Shown one piece after another: positions 17,146 through 25,872 of a DNA stretch of 64,000 nt; position 1 is the first letter of the stretch, and each line of letters opens with the position of its first letter. The notes under the pieces were generated by a model. The model was not told the origin of the DNA and ran no database searches. It saw only the letters and a program-made list of their open reading frames with translations. The position numbers and the translations under genes were made by a program. This DNA is from Parabacteroides sp. Marseille-P3160 (GTDB lineage: Bacteria > Bacteroidota > Bacteroidia > Bacteroidales > Tannerellaceae). The stretch covers positions 454,699-518,698 of the forward strand of contig NZ_LT799418.1 in assembly GCF_900162725.1 (NCBI RefSeq). The letters are read 5' to 3'.

Positions 17146-17164
17146 TACTCTTATTTTATCACGG

Positions 17165-17196
17165 CAAATATATGCATATTTGTTTAATATACGCAA
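17165..17196 (-). promoter_or_regulatory. Promoter of the zeta-like kinase operon
   Basis: On the minus strand, TTG (17196-17194), 21 bp, then TATATTTG (17172-17165), a perfect Bacteroidetes -7 box. It lies inside the longer open frame and decides the start codon in favour of GTG 17145. Confidence 0.7.
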
Positions 17197-17279
17197 CATT
17201 TTATGATGTAATAAAATATAAAATGTTTGTTTTGCGCGGGGTTACGTCATTCAAACGGGGTGTTTTGTACAAAAACGAA

Positions 17280-18407
17280 TCAGACCCACAACAAATCGCT
17301 CATAATCCCATCAGAAATAAAGATTCCCTGGGGGGAAAGCTGCAGTATTTCTCCCGTTTTTTTCAGGGTTCCGTTACTTAAGTAAGGGCGCGCCTGCTCG
17401 ATGCAATAGGTGGATTGCCCGGCTCCGAAACGTTCGCCGATCACTTTTAGATCGATACCCCATTGGGTGCGCAGCCCGGTGATGATGTAATCGTTGTATT
17501 TCATTCGGTCATCCAACCTTTCGACCTCTATCTTCGGCTCCCCGGCACCAACGCTCCGGATATAGTCCGGCAGGGAGGAGACGTTCCATTGGCGTGATTC
17601 GCCGTTATAGGAATGTGCCGAAGGGCCCAGCCCGAGGTAAGGCTTGCCCGTCCAATATGAACTATTGTGACGGGAATAGGCATCCGGGCGGCAGAAGTTG
17701 GAGATCTCATAATGTAGGTATCCGTTTTCTTTCATACGATCGATCAGCAGGGTAAAGAGCCGGAGGCTGGTTTCTTCCCCGACGGCCCGGACTTTCCCAG
17801 CCTGCCATTGCCGGTAGAGCGGCGTGCCTTCCTCATAGATCAGATGGTAAGCCGATAAATGCGGGATGTCCAGCCGGAGCGCCTGTGCCAGATTGCTCTC
17901 CCAAGCCTCGGGCGTTTGTCCGGGAAGGCCGTAGATCAGGTCGATGCTAAGGTTGTCGAAGCCGGCGGATCGGCATTGTTCTACGGCCTCGACGGCCTGC
18001 CGGGCAGTGTGCCGACGGTTCAGGAACGTCAGGTCGGTGTCATTAAAACTCTGTATTCCCATGCTGATCCGGTTGACCGGCAGCTTGCGGAGCGACTGGA
18101 TATAGGCGGGTGTCAGATCGTCGGGATTCGCCTCCAGTGTAATTTCGGCTGTGGCGGATACTTTATATAACCGGTCGATCTGCCGAAAGATCCTTTCCAA
18201 TTCGCCGGGAAGGAGTTGCGATGGCGTTCCCCCGCCAAGATATACGGTTTCCAGCTCTTCTCCCTTTAGATAGTCGCTCCTCAGCTCCATTTCCCTGAGC
18301 AATGCCTGCAGGAACGCCTCCTTAGAGGACGAGTCCGTTTGGGAGAAGAAGTCGCAATACAGGCAACGCTTCTCACAAAAAGGAATATGTATATATAATC
18401 CTGCCAT
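17280..18407 (-). CDS. hemW: Heme chaperone HemW (radical SAM, HemN-like)
   Basis: Radical-SAM protein of the HemW branch, 375 aa. MAGLYIHIPFCEKRCLYCDF carries the CxxxCxxC iron-sulfur motif at C11, C15 and C18. Further motifs: YLGGGTPSQL, EITLEANPDDLTP, RISMGIQSFND, FDNLSIDLIYGLPGQT, HLSAYHLIYEEGTPLY and YEISNF. HemW delivers heme to target proteins; it is often annotated as oxygen-independent coproporphyrinogen oxidase, but lacks the extra N-terminal Cys context of HemN. The frame extends to ATG 18422, but ATG 18407 gives the conserved start. TACTTTTG overlaps the upstream codons, so the leader may be very short. Confidence 0.93.
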   Translation of the reverse strand: MAGLYIHIPFCEKRCLYCDFFSQTDSSSKEAFLQALLREMELRSDYLKGEELETVYLGGGTPSQLLPGELERIFRQIDRLYKVSATAEITLEANPDDLTPAYIQSLRKLPVNRISMGIQSFNDTDLTFLNRRHTARQAVEAVEQCRSAGFDNLSIDLIYGLPGQTPEAWESNLAQALRLDIPHLSAYHLIYEEGTPLYRQWQAGKVRAVGEETSLRLFTLLIDRMKENGYLHYEISNFCRPDAYSRHNSSYWTGKPYLGLGPSAHSYNGESRQWNVSSLPDYIRSVGAGEPKIEVERLDDRMKYNDYIITGLRTQWGIDLKVIGERFGAGQSTYCIEQARPYLSNGTLKKTGEILQLSPQGIFISDGIMSDLLWV

Positions 18408-18479
18408 ATTGCAAAAGTACAAAATCTATTTTCTTTATTTCTTGCTGCATAACATAGTTGTCAAACACTGGGCTATGGA

Positions 18480-18509
18480 TTGATTATTCCGTTAACAATT
18501 CATATTTTG
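18480..18509 (+). promoter_or_regulatory. Possible promoter of the EF-G2-like gene
   Basis: TTG at 18480-18482, a 19-bp gap, then ATATTTTG at 18502-18509, close to TAnnTTTG. It lies downstream of the first ATG of the open frame (18480), which supports translation from 18564. Confidence 0.4.
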
Positions 18510-18563
18510 CGGGATGTGGAAATTTTAGAGATCAAACTTATTGTTAAACTTATTCGCAGTATC

Positions 18564-20720
18564 ATGAAAGTATATCAAACAAATGAAATCAAGAACATTT
18601 CCATCTTGGGAAGTTCCGGCTCGGGGAAAACCACTCTCGCTGAAGCAATGCTTTACGAGGGTGGGGTTATAAAACGTCGCGGCAGTGTGGACGCAGGAAA
18701 TACGGTTTGCGACTTTTTCCCGGTTGAGAAAGAGTACGGATACTCTGTTTTCTCAACCGTTTTTAGTGTGGAATGGAATGATCTAAAGTTGAATTTTATC
18801 GATTGTCCCGGCTCGGATGACTTTATCGGGGGCGCTGTCTCAGCGCTGAATGTGACCGATACGGCATTGATGGTGCTGAATGCCCAATATGGGGTGGAGG
18901 TCGGTACGATCAACCAATTCCGTTATACGGAAGATTTCCATAAACCTGTGATCTTTGTAGTGAATCAGTTGGATCATGAAAAGGCGGATTATGATAATAC
19001 GGTGGCGCAGTTGAAGGATACGTATGGAAGCAAGATCGTGCAGATCCAATATCCACTTGTCTGCGGACCTTCCTTTAACGCCGTAGTCGATGTGCTGAAG
19101 ATGAAACTTTATCAGTGGAAGCCGGAGGGAGGCGTCCCGGATGTATTGGATATTCCGGCTGAAGAGATGGGTAAGGCGATGGAGTTGCATAAAGCCTTGG
19201 TCGAAGCCGCTGCGGAGCATGACGATGTCTTGTTGGAGAAATTCTTTGAGGAGGGATCTCTGACGGAAGACGAAATGCGCGCCGGGATCCGGGCAGGATT
19301 GGTTACGCGCGGAATGTTCCCGGTCTTCTGTGTCAGCTCAGGCAAGGATATGTGTGTCCGGCGGACGCTGGAATTCCTCGGCAATGTAGTGCCATGTACC
19401 GACAAGATGCCCCGGCTGGTGACGGTTGACGGCGTGGAAGTCGATCCGGATCCGGAAGGCCCGACCAGCCTGTTCTTTTTTAAGACGACGTTGGAACCTC
19501 ATATCGGACAGGTTTCTTATTTTAAAGTTCTCTCTGGAAAAGTGAAAGAGGGAGACGATTTGATTAACGCCGACCGCAGTTCGAAGGAGCGCATCTCGCA
19601 GCTCTTTTCCGTTGACGGGCAGATCCGTCATCAGGTGCCGGAAATGGTAGCCGGTGATATCGGCGCTACGGTCAAACTGAAAGACGTACGCCGTGGAAAT
19701 ACGCTGAATGAAAAGGGATGCGATTTCCGTTTTGATTTCATTAAGTATCCGGAACCGAAATATCGCCGTGCCATCAAGCCGGTGAATGAATCCGAAGCGG
19801 AGAAGCTGAGCGAAGTGCTGACCCGGATGCATGAGGAAGACCCGACTTGGCTGGTGGAACAATCCAAAGAGCTGAAGCAAACGATCGTTTCGGGGCAGGG
19901 GGAGTTTCATTTGCGTACTCTTAAATGGCGTATTGAAAACAATGATAAGATAGAAATCACATACAGTGAGCCGAAGATTCCTTACCGGGAGACGATTACC
20001 AAGGCTGCGCGTGCGGATTACCGGCACAAGAAGCAATCTGGCGGCGCCGGGCAGTTCGGTGAAGTGCATCTAATCATAGAACCTTATTACGAAGGCATGC
20101 CGATGCCGGATACCTACCGCTTCGGCGGACAGGAATTCAAAGTGAACGCCCGGGATACGCAGACGTATGACCTGGATTGGGGCGGCAAACTTGTATTTGT
20201 GAATAGTATTGTCGGCGGTGCGATCGACGCCCGCTTTCTTCCGGCTATCCTGAAGGGGATTATGGCGCGTATGGAGCAGGGGCCGTTGACCGGCTCGTAT
20301 GCCCGGGACGTACGCATCATCGTTTATGACGGAAAGATGCACCCGGTGGACAGCAATGAAATCTCGTTCATGCTGGCGGGGCGGAATGCCTTCAGCCATG
20401 CGTTTAAGGAAGCCGGGCCGAAGATACTGGAGCCGGTCTATGACGTGACGGTATCTGTTCCGGCCGACTATCTGGGGGACGTGATGAGTGATCTGCAAGG
20501 CCGCCGTGCGCTGATCATGGGGATGAGCAGTGAGAAGGGCTATGAGAAGCTGCAGGCGAAAGTTCCGTTGAAAGAAATGGGCAACTATTCCACTACCCTC
20601 AGTTCGCTGACCGGCGGCCGCGCATCCTTCACGATGAAGTTCGCCTCCTACGAATTGGTTCCGGCGGATGTTCAGGAGAAGCTCTTAAAAGAATATGAAG
20701 CCTCACAGGAGGATGATTGA
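18564..20720 (+). CDS. Elongation factor G-like protein (EF-G2 type)
   Basis: An EF-G paralogue of 718 aa, starting MKVYQTNEIKNISILGSSGS. G1 loop is GSSGSGKTT. G3 is DCPGSDDF with Ser84 where translational GTPases have the catalytic His of DTPGH. G4 is NQLDHE. Domains II-V follow (GQVSYFKVLSGKVKEGDD, GQFGEVHLIIEP, PILEPVYDVTVSVP-like region, MGMSSEKGYEKLQAKVPLKE). B. thetaiotaomicron uses an alternative EF-G2 in carbon starvation that translocates without GTP hydrolysis; the lost His fits that. The frame opens at 18480, but the 28 extra residues are not family-like. The main fusA is expected elsewhere. Confidence 0.88.
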   Translation: MKVYQTNEIKNISILGSSGSGKTTLAEAMLYEGGVIKRRGSVDAGNTVCDFFPVEKEYGYSVFSTVFSVEWNDLKLNFIDCPGSDDFIGGAVSALNVTDTALMVLNAQYGVEVGTINQFRYTEDFHKPVIFVVNQLDHEKADYDNTVAQLKDTYGSKIVQIQYPLVCGPSFNAVVDVLKMKLYQWKPEGGVPDVLDIPAEEMGKAMELHKALVEAAAEHDDVLLEKFFEEGSLTEDEMRAGIRAGLVTRGMFPVFCVSSGKDMCVRRTLEFLGNVVPCTDKMPRLVTVDGVEVDPDPEGPTSLFFFKTTLEPHIGQVSYFKVLSGKVKEGDDLINADRSSKERISQLFSVDGQIRHQVPEMVAGDIGATVKLKDVRRGNTLNEKGCDFRFDFIKYPEPKYRRAIKPVNESEAEKLSEVLTRMHEEDPTWLVEQSKELKQTIVSGQGEFHLRTLKWRIENNDKIEITYSEPKIPYRETITKAARADYRHKKQSGGAGQFGEVHLIIEPYYEGMPMPDTYRFGGQEFKVNARDTQTYDLDWGGKLVFVNSIVGGAIDARFLPAILKGIMARMEQGPLTGSYARDVRIIVYDGKMHPVDSNEISFMLAGRNAFSHAFKEAGPKILEPVYDVTVSVPADYLGDVMSDLQGRRALIMGMSSEKGYEKLQAKVPLKEMGNYSTTLSSLTGGRASFTMKFASYELVPADVQEKLLKEYEASQEDD

Positions 20721-20745
20721 TAAGACACACTTTTATTAAAGATGA

Positions 20746-20785
20746 GGAGGCTGCCACCGTTGTACGGTCGCAGCCTCCGCCTTTT
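20746..20785. terminator. Strong bidirectional terminator
   Basis: Hairpin with outer stem GGAGGCTGC (20746-20754) and GCAGCCTCC (20770-20778), inner stem ACCGT/ACGGT, then a T5 run. It lies between the convergent EF-G2-like gene and lipoprotein gene; the T-run touches the lipoprotein stop. Confidence 0.85.
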
Positions 20786-21636
20786 TACTTTTCCGGCTTG
20801 TCCTCTGTGCTTTTCCCCTCTAGTTTCCGGGTAAGGTAAGCGATCTTTTTGGCCGCCTTCTCCTTCTCCTGGTGCATCGACTCGATGTCGCTGAGGACGG
20901 CAGCTAACTCGAATGTCGCGACGATAGCTTTTTTATCGCCTTCGGCAATATAAAGAAAGAATTTTTTCCCGCCGATATATTCCGCTTTGATGCGTTGCTT
21001 CTGATTGGCATAAATAAATTTGACGGCTTCCTCACATTCCGGTCCTTTATAGGTGACGATTTCGGAGGTCATTCCCATATCCTTGAAGCGATAATTCCGT
21101 CCTCCGTCATAAGGGACGGCGGCTGTTTCGGCGAAAAGACCGTCCGGAGTGCTGACCCGCAATCCCGTATGGTTCAGGGGGCTATTCCCGTAGAATGCGC
21201 TGGCCAGATACATTTCTCCCTTTTCGTTCACGCCGCAACGGACATAACTGCGCTGTACATTCCGCTCAATGGTCTGCTGCTTCCAGATATAATTGCCGAT
21301 TTCTTCGTATTGCTCTTCTTTTTCGAAGGTAAAACCATTTTTCAATTTCTCGGCCTCTTCCGTCTTGATCGGAAGCATACTATCGCAAAAGGCAATGTTG
21401 CGCTGGCACTCTTTGAGGTCTACCTGCCGCATCAGAGCGAGGCTCTCTTTCAGGACACCGATCTCCTTCGGATAGAGCGTGCGGATCGAGTCAATTTCGC
21501 TTTTAGCCGCATACAACTCGTTGTTTTCATACATGGCTTTTGCTCTTTCCAGTCTGGCCCTCGCTTCTTTTCCGCCATTCCCGCAGCCCGCCAATAGCAA
21601 GGCAAGGGGGAGGATATAATACAATAATTGCTTCAT
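20785..21636 (-). CDS. Lipoprotein of unknown function, coiled-coil ends
   Basis: A 283-aa lipoprotein: MKQLLYYILPLALLLAGC is a clear lipobox signal, followed by GNGGKEA. Residues about 20-105 are helical and charged (ARARLERAKAMYENNELYAA...), resembling one TPR-like repeat or a coiled coil. A beta-rich central domain covers about 105-235, and the last 45 residues are again helical and lysine-rich (MHQEKEKAAKKIAYLTRKL). Probably periplasmic. No family recognised. Convergent with the EF-G2-like gene. Confidence 0.8.
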   Translation of the reverse strand: MKQLLYYILPLALLLAGCGNGGKEARARLERAKAMYENNELYAAKSEIDSIRTLYPKEIGVLKESLALMRQVDLKECQRNIAFCDSMLPIKTEEAEKLKNGFTFEKEEQYEEIGNYIWKQQTIERNVQRSYVRCGVNEKGEMYLASAFYGNSPLNHTGLRVSTPDGLFAETAAVPYDGGRNYRFKDMGMTSEIVTYKGPECEEAVKFIYANQKQRIKAEYIGGKKFFLYIAEGDKKAIVATFELAAVLSDIESMHQEKEKAAKKIAYLTRKLEGKSTEDKPEK

Positions 21637-21783
21637 AATATCTTTTTCTTTCTTTTTGGCACGATTGACGAGACAAACTTAGGAAAAAAGCCGCAAATAT
21701 ATTCTATTCTGTTTACCAAATCGTTCCGCCTCCCGGATCCGTCCCGTAGAGGAGTTCTAACAGGTTGAAGTAAATATTTTACC

Positions 21784-21791
21784 TATCTTTG
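21784..21791 (+). promoter_or_regulatory. -7 promoter box of the CCA-adding enzyme gene
   Basis: TATCTTTG is a perfect TAnnTTTG box 22 bp before the ATG at 21814. The nearest TTG (21765-21767) is only 16 bp away, so the -33 part is uncertain. Confidence 0.45.
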
Positions 21792-21813
21792 CACTGGATT
21801 AAAGAGAGCATGG

Positions 21814-23241
21814 ATGTACATTGATGAGGATAAGATAAAGGAGCATCTGGAAAAGAGGCCGTTTCGGCTGATTTCCGAAGTAGCGGAGCATTTGGGGACG
21901 GAGACGTACGTCATCGGAGGATATGTACGGGATCTTTTCCTACGGCGCCCGTCGAAAGATATCGATATCGTTGTCATAGGTAGCGGAATCGAGTTTGCAA
22001 AAGCAGTCGCCTCCCGCCTGGGACGCGGCGCCCGACTTTCCGTATTTAAGACATTCGGAACCGCACAGGTAAAGTCCGGCGATTTTGAAATCGAGTTTGT
22101 CGGCGCCCGGAAGGAATCCTATAGCCATGACAGCCGGAAGCCGGTAGTCGAAGACGGGACGTTGGAAGACGACCAGAACCGGAGGGATTTTACGATCAAC
22201 GCGCTTGCCCTCTGCCTGAACGGGGAGCGGTATGGCGAATTAGTCGACCCTTTCGGCGGGTTGGAGGATATGGAGCGCCTGATTATCCGTACGCCTTGCG
22301 ACCCCGATATTACCTTCAGCGATGATCCTTTACGTATGATGCGGGCCGTACGGTTTGCCTCCCAATTGGGTTTTTCGATCGATCCGGAGACCTTTGAAGC
22401 GATTGAACGAAATGTTTCCCGTATAGAGATTGTTTCGAAAGAGAGGGTCATCGACGAATTGGATAAGATCATACTTTCCCCCAAACCTTCCGTAGGATTC
22501 GAACTTCTGGATCAATGCGGGTTACTGCCGCTGATTTTTCCCGAACTCTGCGCCCTCAGAGGAGCGGAGACCAAAGAGGGAATCGGGCACAAAGACAACT
22601 TTGCCCATACGCTGATGGTGCTGGATCGTTTGAGCAAGAATTCCGACAATCTTTGGCTGCGCTGGAGCGCCTTGCTCCATGATATCGGTAAGCCTGCAGT
22701 CAAGCGTTTCGAAAAACGGCTCGGTTGGACATTCCATAACCATGACTTTATAGGCGAGCGGATGATCCCGGGCATCTTCCGGAAGATGAAGCTGCCAATG
22801 AACGAGAAAATGAAATACGTGCAGAAGATGGTACGGCTTCACATGCGTCCGATAGCCCTTGCCGATGACGAAGTGGCCGATTCGGCTGTCCGCCGCCTGC
22901 TGTTTGACGCGGGAGATGATATAGACGACTTGATGACGCTTTGCGAGGCCGATATTACCAGTAAGAACCCGGAGAAAGTGCGCCGTTTCCTGAATAATTT
23001 CCGTCTGGTACGCGAAAAACTGGCCGTGATCGAAGAAAAAGACCGGATACGCAACTTCCAACCTCCGGTCAGCGGGGAGGAAATCATGAAGACATTCGGC
23101 TTACAACCTTCCCGCCCGGTCGGAGTCATCAAAGAAGCCATCAAAGAAGCCATACTCGACGGCGTCATTCCGAATGAATACGAAGCCGCCCGTCAATTTA
23201 TGTTTGAACGGGCGGCCAGGTTGGGATTAAAACCGGTTTAA
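21814..23241 (+). CDS. cca: CCA tRNA nucleotidyltransferase with HD domain
   Basis: Adds or repairs the 3' CCA end of tRNAs; 475 aa. The class II nucleotidyltransferase head shows [20 protein letters not shown] with the metal-binding DxD, then DFTINALAL and [20 protein letters not shown]-binding neck follows, then an HD domain ([22 protein letters not shown]) that in other bacteria has phosphatase activity. Family length and architecture match HD-containing CCA enzymes or poly(A)-polymerase-like relatives; bacteria of this group normally have one such gene, so the CCA function is preferred. Confidence 0.92.
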   Translation: MYIDEDKIKEHLEKRPFRLISEVAEHLGTETYVIGGYVRDLFLRRPSKDIDIVVIGSGIEFAKAVASRLGRGARLSVFKTFGTAQVKSGDFEIEFVGARKESYSHDSRKPVVEDGTLEDDQNRRDFTINALALCLNGERYGELVDPFGGLEDMERLIIRTPCDPDITFSDDPLRMMRAVRFASQLGFSIDPETFEAIERNVSRIEIVSKERVIDELDKIILSPKPSVGFELLDQCGLLPLIFPELCALRGAETKEGIGHKDNFAHTLMVLDRLSKNSDNLWLRWSALLHDIGKPAVKRFEKRLGWTFHNHDFIGERMIPGIFRKMKLPMNEKMKYVQKMVRLHMRPIALADDEVADSAVRRLLFDAGDDIDDLMTLCEADITSKNPEKVRRFLNNFRLVREKLAVIEEKDRIRNFQPPVSGEEIMKTFGLQPSRPVGVIKEAIKEAILDGVIPNEYEAARQFMFERAARLGLKPV

Positions 23242-23250
23242 CCTATCTGT

Positions 23251-23276
23251 ACTCCTTCCTTTCGGAAGGAAGGAGT
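23251..23276. terminator. Bidirectional hairpin after cca
   Basis: Perfect stem ACTCCTTCCTT (23251-23261), TCGG tetraloop, AAGGAAGGAGT (23266-23276), lying between the convergent cca gene and the YtxH-like gene. T-runs are weak on both sides. Confidence 0.65.
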
Positions 23277-23286
23277 TATTGGAATT

Positions 23287-23496
23287 TTATTCTCTAATTT
23301 TATCTTCCACACGATCTTTCAAATATCCTGCTTCATTCTTAGTAGTATCTGCTATATCCTTTAAATCTCTCTTTGATTTCCTGAAAAAATTGTTGACATT
23401 ATCGCAAATACAGTCAAACTGTCCATCATCTTGCATTTTACGAATTAAATACCCTGTTAGAGAGCCAACCATTAAGATCAATATTGCTTTTTTCAT
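23287..23496 (-). CDS. Small YtxH-like membrane protein
   Basis: A 69-aa protein with one N-terminal membrane span (AILILMVGSLTGYLI) and a charged helical tail (NFFRKSKRDLKDIADTTKNE). It resembles YtxH-type stress proteins in layout. It is the last member of a minus-strand series of small envelope proteins (23287-25574). Confidence 0.65.
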   Translation of the reverse strand: MKKAILILMVGSLTGYLIRKMQDDGQFDCICDNVNNFFRKSKRDLKDIADTTKNEAGYLKDRVEDKIRE

Positions 23497-23512
23497 GTTT
23501 ATTCTTATTAAT

Positions 23513-24493
23513 TTATTTGAGATAATATTTTAACGCTCCTGCTGAATATATGAACATCGAACGTGTTTGAGGTAAAGCCGCTAATCCATTTAGTAATCCA
23601 AAGTCATGAATTACGCCGTTGTAACGGATAGTCGTAACATCGACTTCAGCTTCGTCTAACTTACGCCCAAGCTCTTCCCCTTCATCTCTCAGTATATCGT
23701 TTTCGGCCACTAATATAATCGTTGGAGGCAATCCTTTCAATTCATCGATGGAAGCCAGAAGAGGTGAAAAGTAAATTTCTTTGCGTTGTTTCGGATCGTT
23801 TGCATACTGATCGAACATCCATTGCATCATCGATGTAGTTAAGAATCTTTGTTCGGCATACATTTTATACGAGTCCGTATCAAAATAGGTATCTGTCACA
23901 GGCCATAATAAAATTTGGACTTTAATAAGTGATTCATTATTTTTCTTTGCTAATAAACTGGTAGCAATGGCCATATTGCCTCCAGCGCTATTACCGACCA
24001 AAGCTAAACGTTTGCCGTCTATATTTATTTCGTCTCCATGTTTTGCAATCCATTTTGTGGCGGCATAAACTTCATTGATAGCCTGTGGATATTTGGCTTC
24101 AGGCGAAGGACTGTAATTTACAAAAACTGCAGCATATCCCGATTCTACTACCAAATCGCGCACCATCCGTTTATGGGTGATATAGTCTCCCAGTATCCAT
24201 CCTCCTCCGTGTATGAAAATGAAAGCGGGCAGTTTTTCTATTATTCCTATCGGACGAACAATGGTTAACTTCACCGGGTAATCTTTATCTGTAATTATTT
24301 TTTCAGATTCTTCAATCCCTGATAAATCAACTTTTACTCCTGCCTGAACCGTTATAAGAACATCACGTGCATCCTCTTTCGACAATGTTTCAACAGCTCC
24401 GCCGGCATTCAATACTTTTAAATACTTTTTTATTCCGACGCTCAAATGCTTGTCTTCCAGATAATCCGGTGCTGTTCCTGCTTGCTTTTCCAT
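23513..24493 (-). CDS. Alpha/beta hydrolase, hormone-sensitive-lipase-like esterase
   Basis: A 326-aa carboxylesterase-type hydrolase. Oxyanion-hole motif HGGGW at residues 95-99, nucleophile S169 in GNSAGG, acid D266 in AENDILRD and H296 in GVIHDFG complete the triad of the HSL family. No signal peptide is visible, so it is probably cytosolic. The frame begins at a TTG (24511) overlapping the preceding gene; ATG 24493 is the better start. Substrate unknown; short acyl esters are typical for the family. Lies 15 bp after the lipoprotein stop, so probably co-transcribed with it. Confidence 0.9.
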   Translation of the reverse strand: MEKQAGTAPDYLEDKHLSVGIKKYLKVLNAGGAVETLSKEDARDVLITVQAGVKVDLSGIEESEKIITDKDYPVKLTIVRPIGIIEKLPAFIFIHGGGWILGDYITHKRMVRDLVVESGYAAVFVNYSPSPEAKYPQAINEVYAATKWIAKHGDEINIDGKRLALVGNSAGGNMAIATSLLAKKNNESLIKVQILLWPVTDTYFDTDSYKMYAEQRFLTTSMMQWMFDQYANDPKQRKEIYFSPLLASIDELKGLPPTIILVAENDILRDEGEELGRKLDEAEVDVTTIRYNGVIHDFGLLNGLAALPQTRSMFIYSAGALKYYLK

Positions 24494-24507
24494 ATACTTC
24501 TTATTTT

Positions 24508-24915
24508 TCAAATTGGAATTGTAAGATCTAATGTCTTCTCGTCATTCCTTTTTACCGTCATGCTTTCACTTCCCGGTGCAATAATTTCAACACCTCCGAA
24601 TTCATAAAAGACGGCAAAAGACAATGTTGTTTTAGACTCAAAGATGTTTAATTCGGTAAAGTTTAAGCTAAATGTAGCAACACCATTCTCATCGGTTACA
24701 GCATGTTTGTCGGCATCGGAACTTTTTGTAGATTCGTCTATTTCCTTATCTTTATATAGGTAAACTGTCGTATTAGGTTGAACAGTGCCGATTATATTCT
24801 TTACTGTAACCTGTACATTAGCTCCTAATGCCGGAGCGTCGTCATCATCGTCTCCGCAAGACGTAAGACCGATGGTAGTTAATAGCATTATGCTGCAAAA
24901 TAGTAACTTGTTCAT
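24508..24915 (-). CDS. Small lipoprotein with Ig-like/transthyretin-like domain
   Basis: A 135-aa lipoprotein: MNKLLFCSIMLLTTIGLTSC, then an acidic spacer GDDDDDAPA as is common for Bacteroidetes surface lipoproteins. The rest is beta-rich (ANVQVTVKNIIGTVQPNTTVYL; first part of a carboxypeptidase-regulatory-like fold) with DENGVATFSLNFTEL, the usual strand of such domains. The frame reaches ATG 24942, but ATG 24915 starts directly at the signal peptide. Probably surface-exposed and made with the following esterase. Confidence 0.75.
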   Translation of the reverse strand: MNKLLFCSIMLLTTIGLTSCGDDDDDAPALGANVQVTVKNIIGTVQPNTTVYLYKDKEIDESTKSSDADKHAVTDENGVATFSLNFTELNIFESKTTLSFAVFYEFGGVEIIAPGSESMTVKRNDEKTLDLTIPI

Positions 24916-24989
24916 ATCATGTTTTTTAATAAAATGAGCCAACCATTTTGTTTATCGTGATTGGTTGGCATTTTCACATAGTCCGGATA

Positions 24990-25271
24990 TTAATCTAATT
25001 TCTTCTTAACATCCTTCTTTATATCCTTGATATCTTTTTTGATGTCGGTTCTGATAGTATCTGCTTTTTTGTCAACAGCTTCTTTTGTGTCATTCCATGA
25101 ATCTTTCATATCTTCCACACCATCTTTTGTTTTATCAGCGGCTTTATCAACAGATTTATTTACCGATTCTTTCGCATTTTTAAAATCTTTATCAGCACCA
25201 GACTTTGTATTGCATGAAGGTAACAGCAGTACAAATCCGGAGATAAACAGTATACTTAAAATCTTTTTCAT
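24990..25271 (-). CDS. Small lipoprotein with amphipathic 11-residue-like repeats
   Basis: A 93-aa lipoprotein with MKKILSILFISGFVLLLPSC as signal and lipobox. The mature part is almost entirely charged helix built from short repeats (KSVDKAADKTKDGVEDMKDS, then KKADTIRTDIKKDIKDIKKD), resembling LEA or apolipoprotein-like amphipathic repeats. This suggests a membrane-surface or desiccation/osmotic stress role, by analogy only. Member of the minus-strand envelope/stress series. Confidence 0.75.
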   Translation of the reverse strand: MKKILSILFISGFVLLLPSCNTKSGADKDFKNAKESVNKSVDKAADKTKDGVEDMKDSWNDTKEAVDKKADTIRTDIKKDIKDIKKDVKKKLD

Positions 25272-25313
25272 GATTTATTTTTTATATTTAAGCTATATAG
25301 CTTACTTGTTTAG

Positions 25314-25574
25314 TTAAACTCGGTTACCTCTTCTGCTAAATAAAGAGAGTATCCATAAGAAGACAACCGCACCGACAACCGACACAATCAAAACTCCTAT
25401 AATTCCACCGAAATCTACATCCAGCAAACTGAAGATAAATCTACCCAATACGGCTCCGATTAGACCGACTATCAGGTTTACGATTAAACCGAAACCCCGT
25501 CCCTTTGTAATCTGACCGGCTATAAAACCGGCGAGAATTCCAATAATGATTGAACCAATAATACTTAATCCCAT
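25314..25574 (-). CDS. GlsB/YeaQ/YmgE-family stress membrane protein
   Basis: An 86-aa protein with three predicted membrane spans. Glycine-rich motifs GIIIGILAGFIAGQITKGRG (shifted by one residue) and NLIVGLIGAVLGRFIF are typical of the transglycosylase-associated (GlsB/YeaQ) family, which is induced by general stress in other bacteria. First gene of the minus-strand series; upstream are tandem direct repeats at 25591-25637. Confidence 0.88.
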   Translation of the reverse strand: MGLSIIGSIIIGILAGFIAGQITKGRGFGLIVNLIVGLIGAVLGRFIFSLLDVDFGGIIGVLIVSVVGAVVFLWILSLFSRRGNRV

Positions 25575-25590
25575 TTTTTTTATTTTTAAA

Positions 25591-25637
25591 TTCTAATAGT
25601 AAAAATCTATAACTCTTATAGTAAAAACAATCTATAA
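25591..25637 (-). repeat. Tandem direct repeats upstream of the GlsB-like gene
   Basis: Two adjacent similar units: 25591-25612 (22 bp) and 25613-25637 (25 bp). On the minus strand each reads TTATAGATT, a T-rich stretch, ACTAT, then AGA. They end 17 bp before the start codon, so they sit in the promoter or leader and may be an operator or spacer duplication. The rest of 25638-25872 holds no convincing gene. Confidence 0.5.
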
Positions 25638-25872
25638 TCATATATGACTTATTTATCTGTGAATTATGCAAATAATAATCAGAAATATATAACAAAAATT
25701 ACAAATAAATTATTTCCTTTGGTAGTTTGGTTAATAGATATCGGCATGAGTAAAAGAATAAGAATTAGATTACCGGATCAAAAAAGGAGACTGCATCGAT
25801 CGCGGAAGGAAATCGGGTCTTTAATAATTTATTAATTACTTCTCCCAAATAGAATTTATAAAAAACGATAAG

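Noticed and set aside
18405-18420. Leaderless hemW transcript driven by TACTTTTG at 18412-18419
   Set aside because: The -7 box is perfect, but no TTG lies 18-22 bp upstream, so the promoter is not secure enough to report as a finding.
25644-25835. A 63-codon plus-strand frame before the outer-membrane protein gene
   Set aside because: No family resemblance, no good leader, and AT-rich intergenic composition; not supported.
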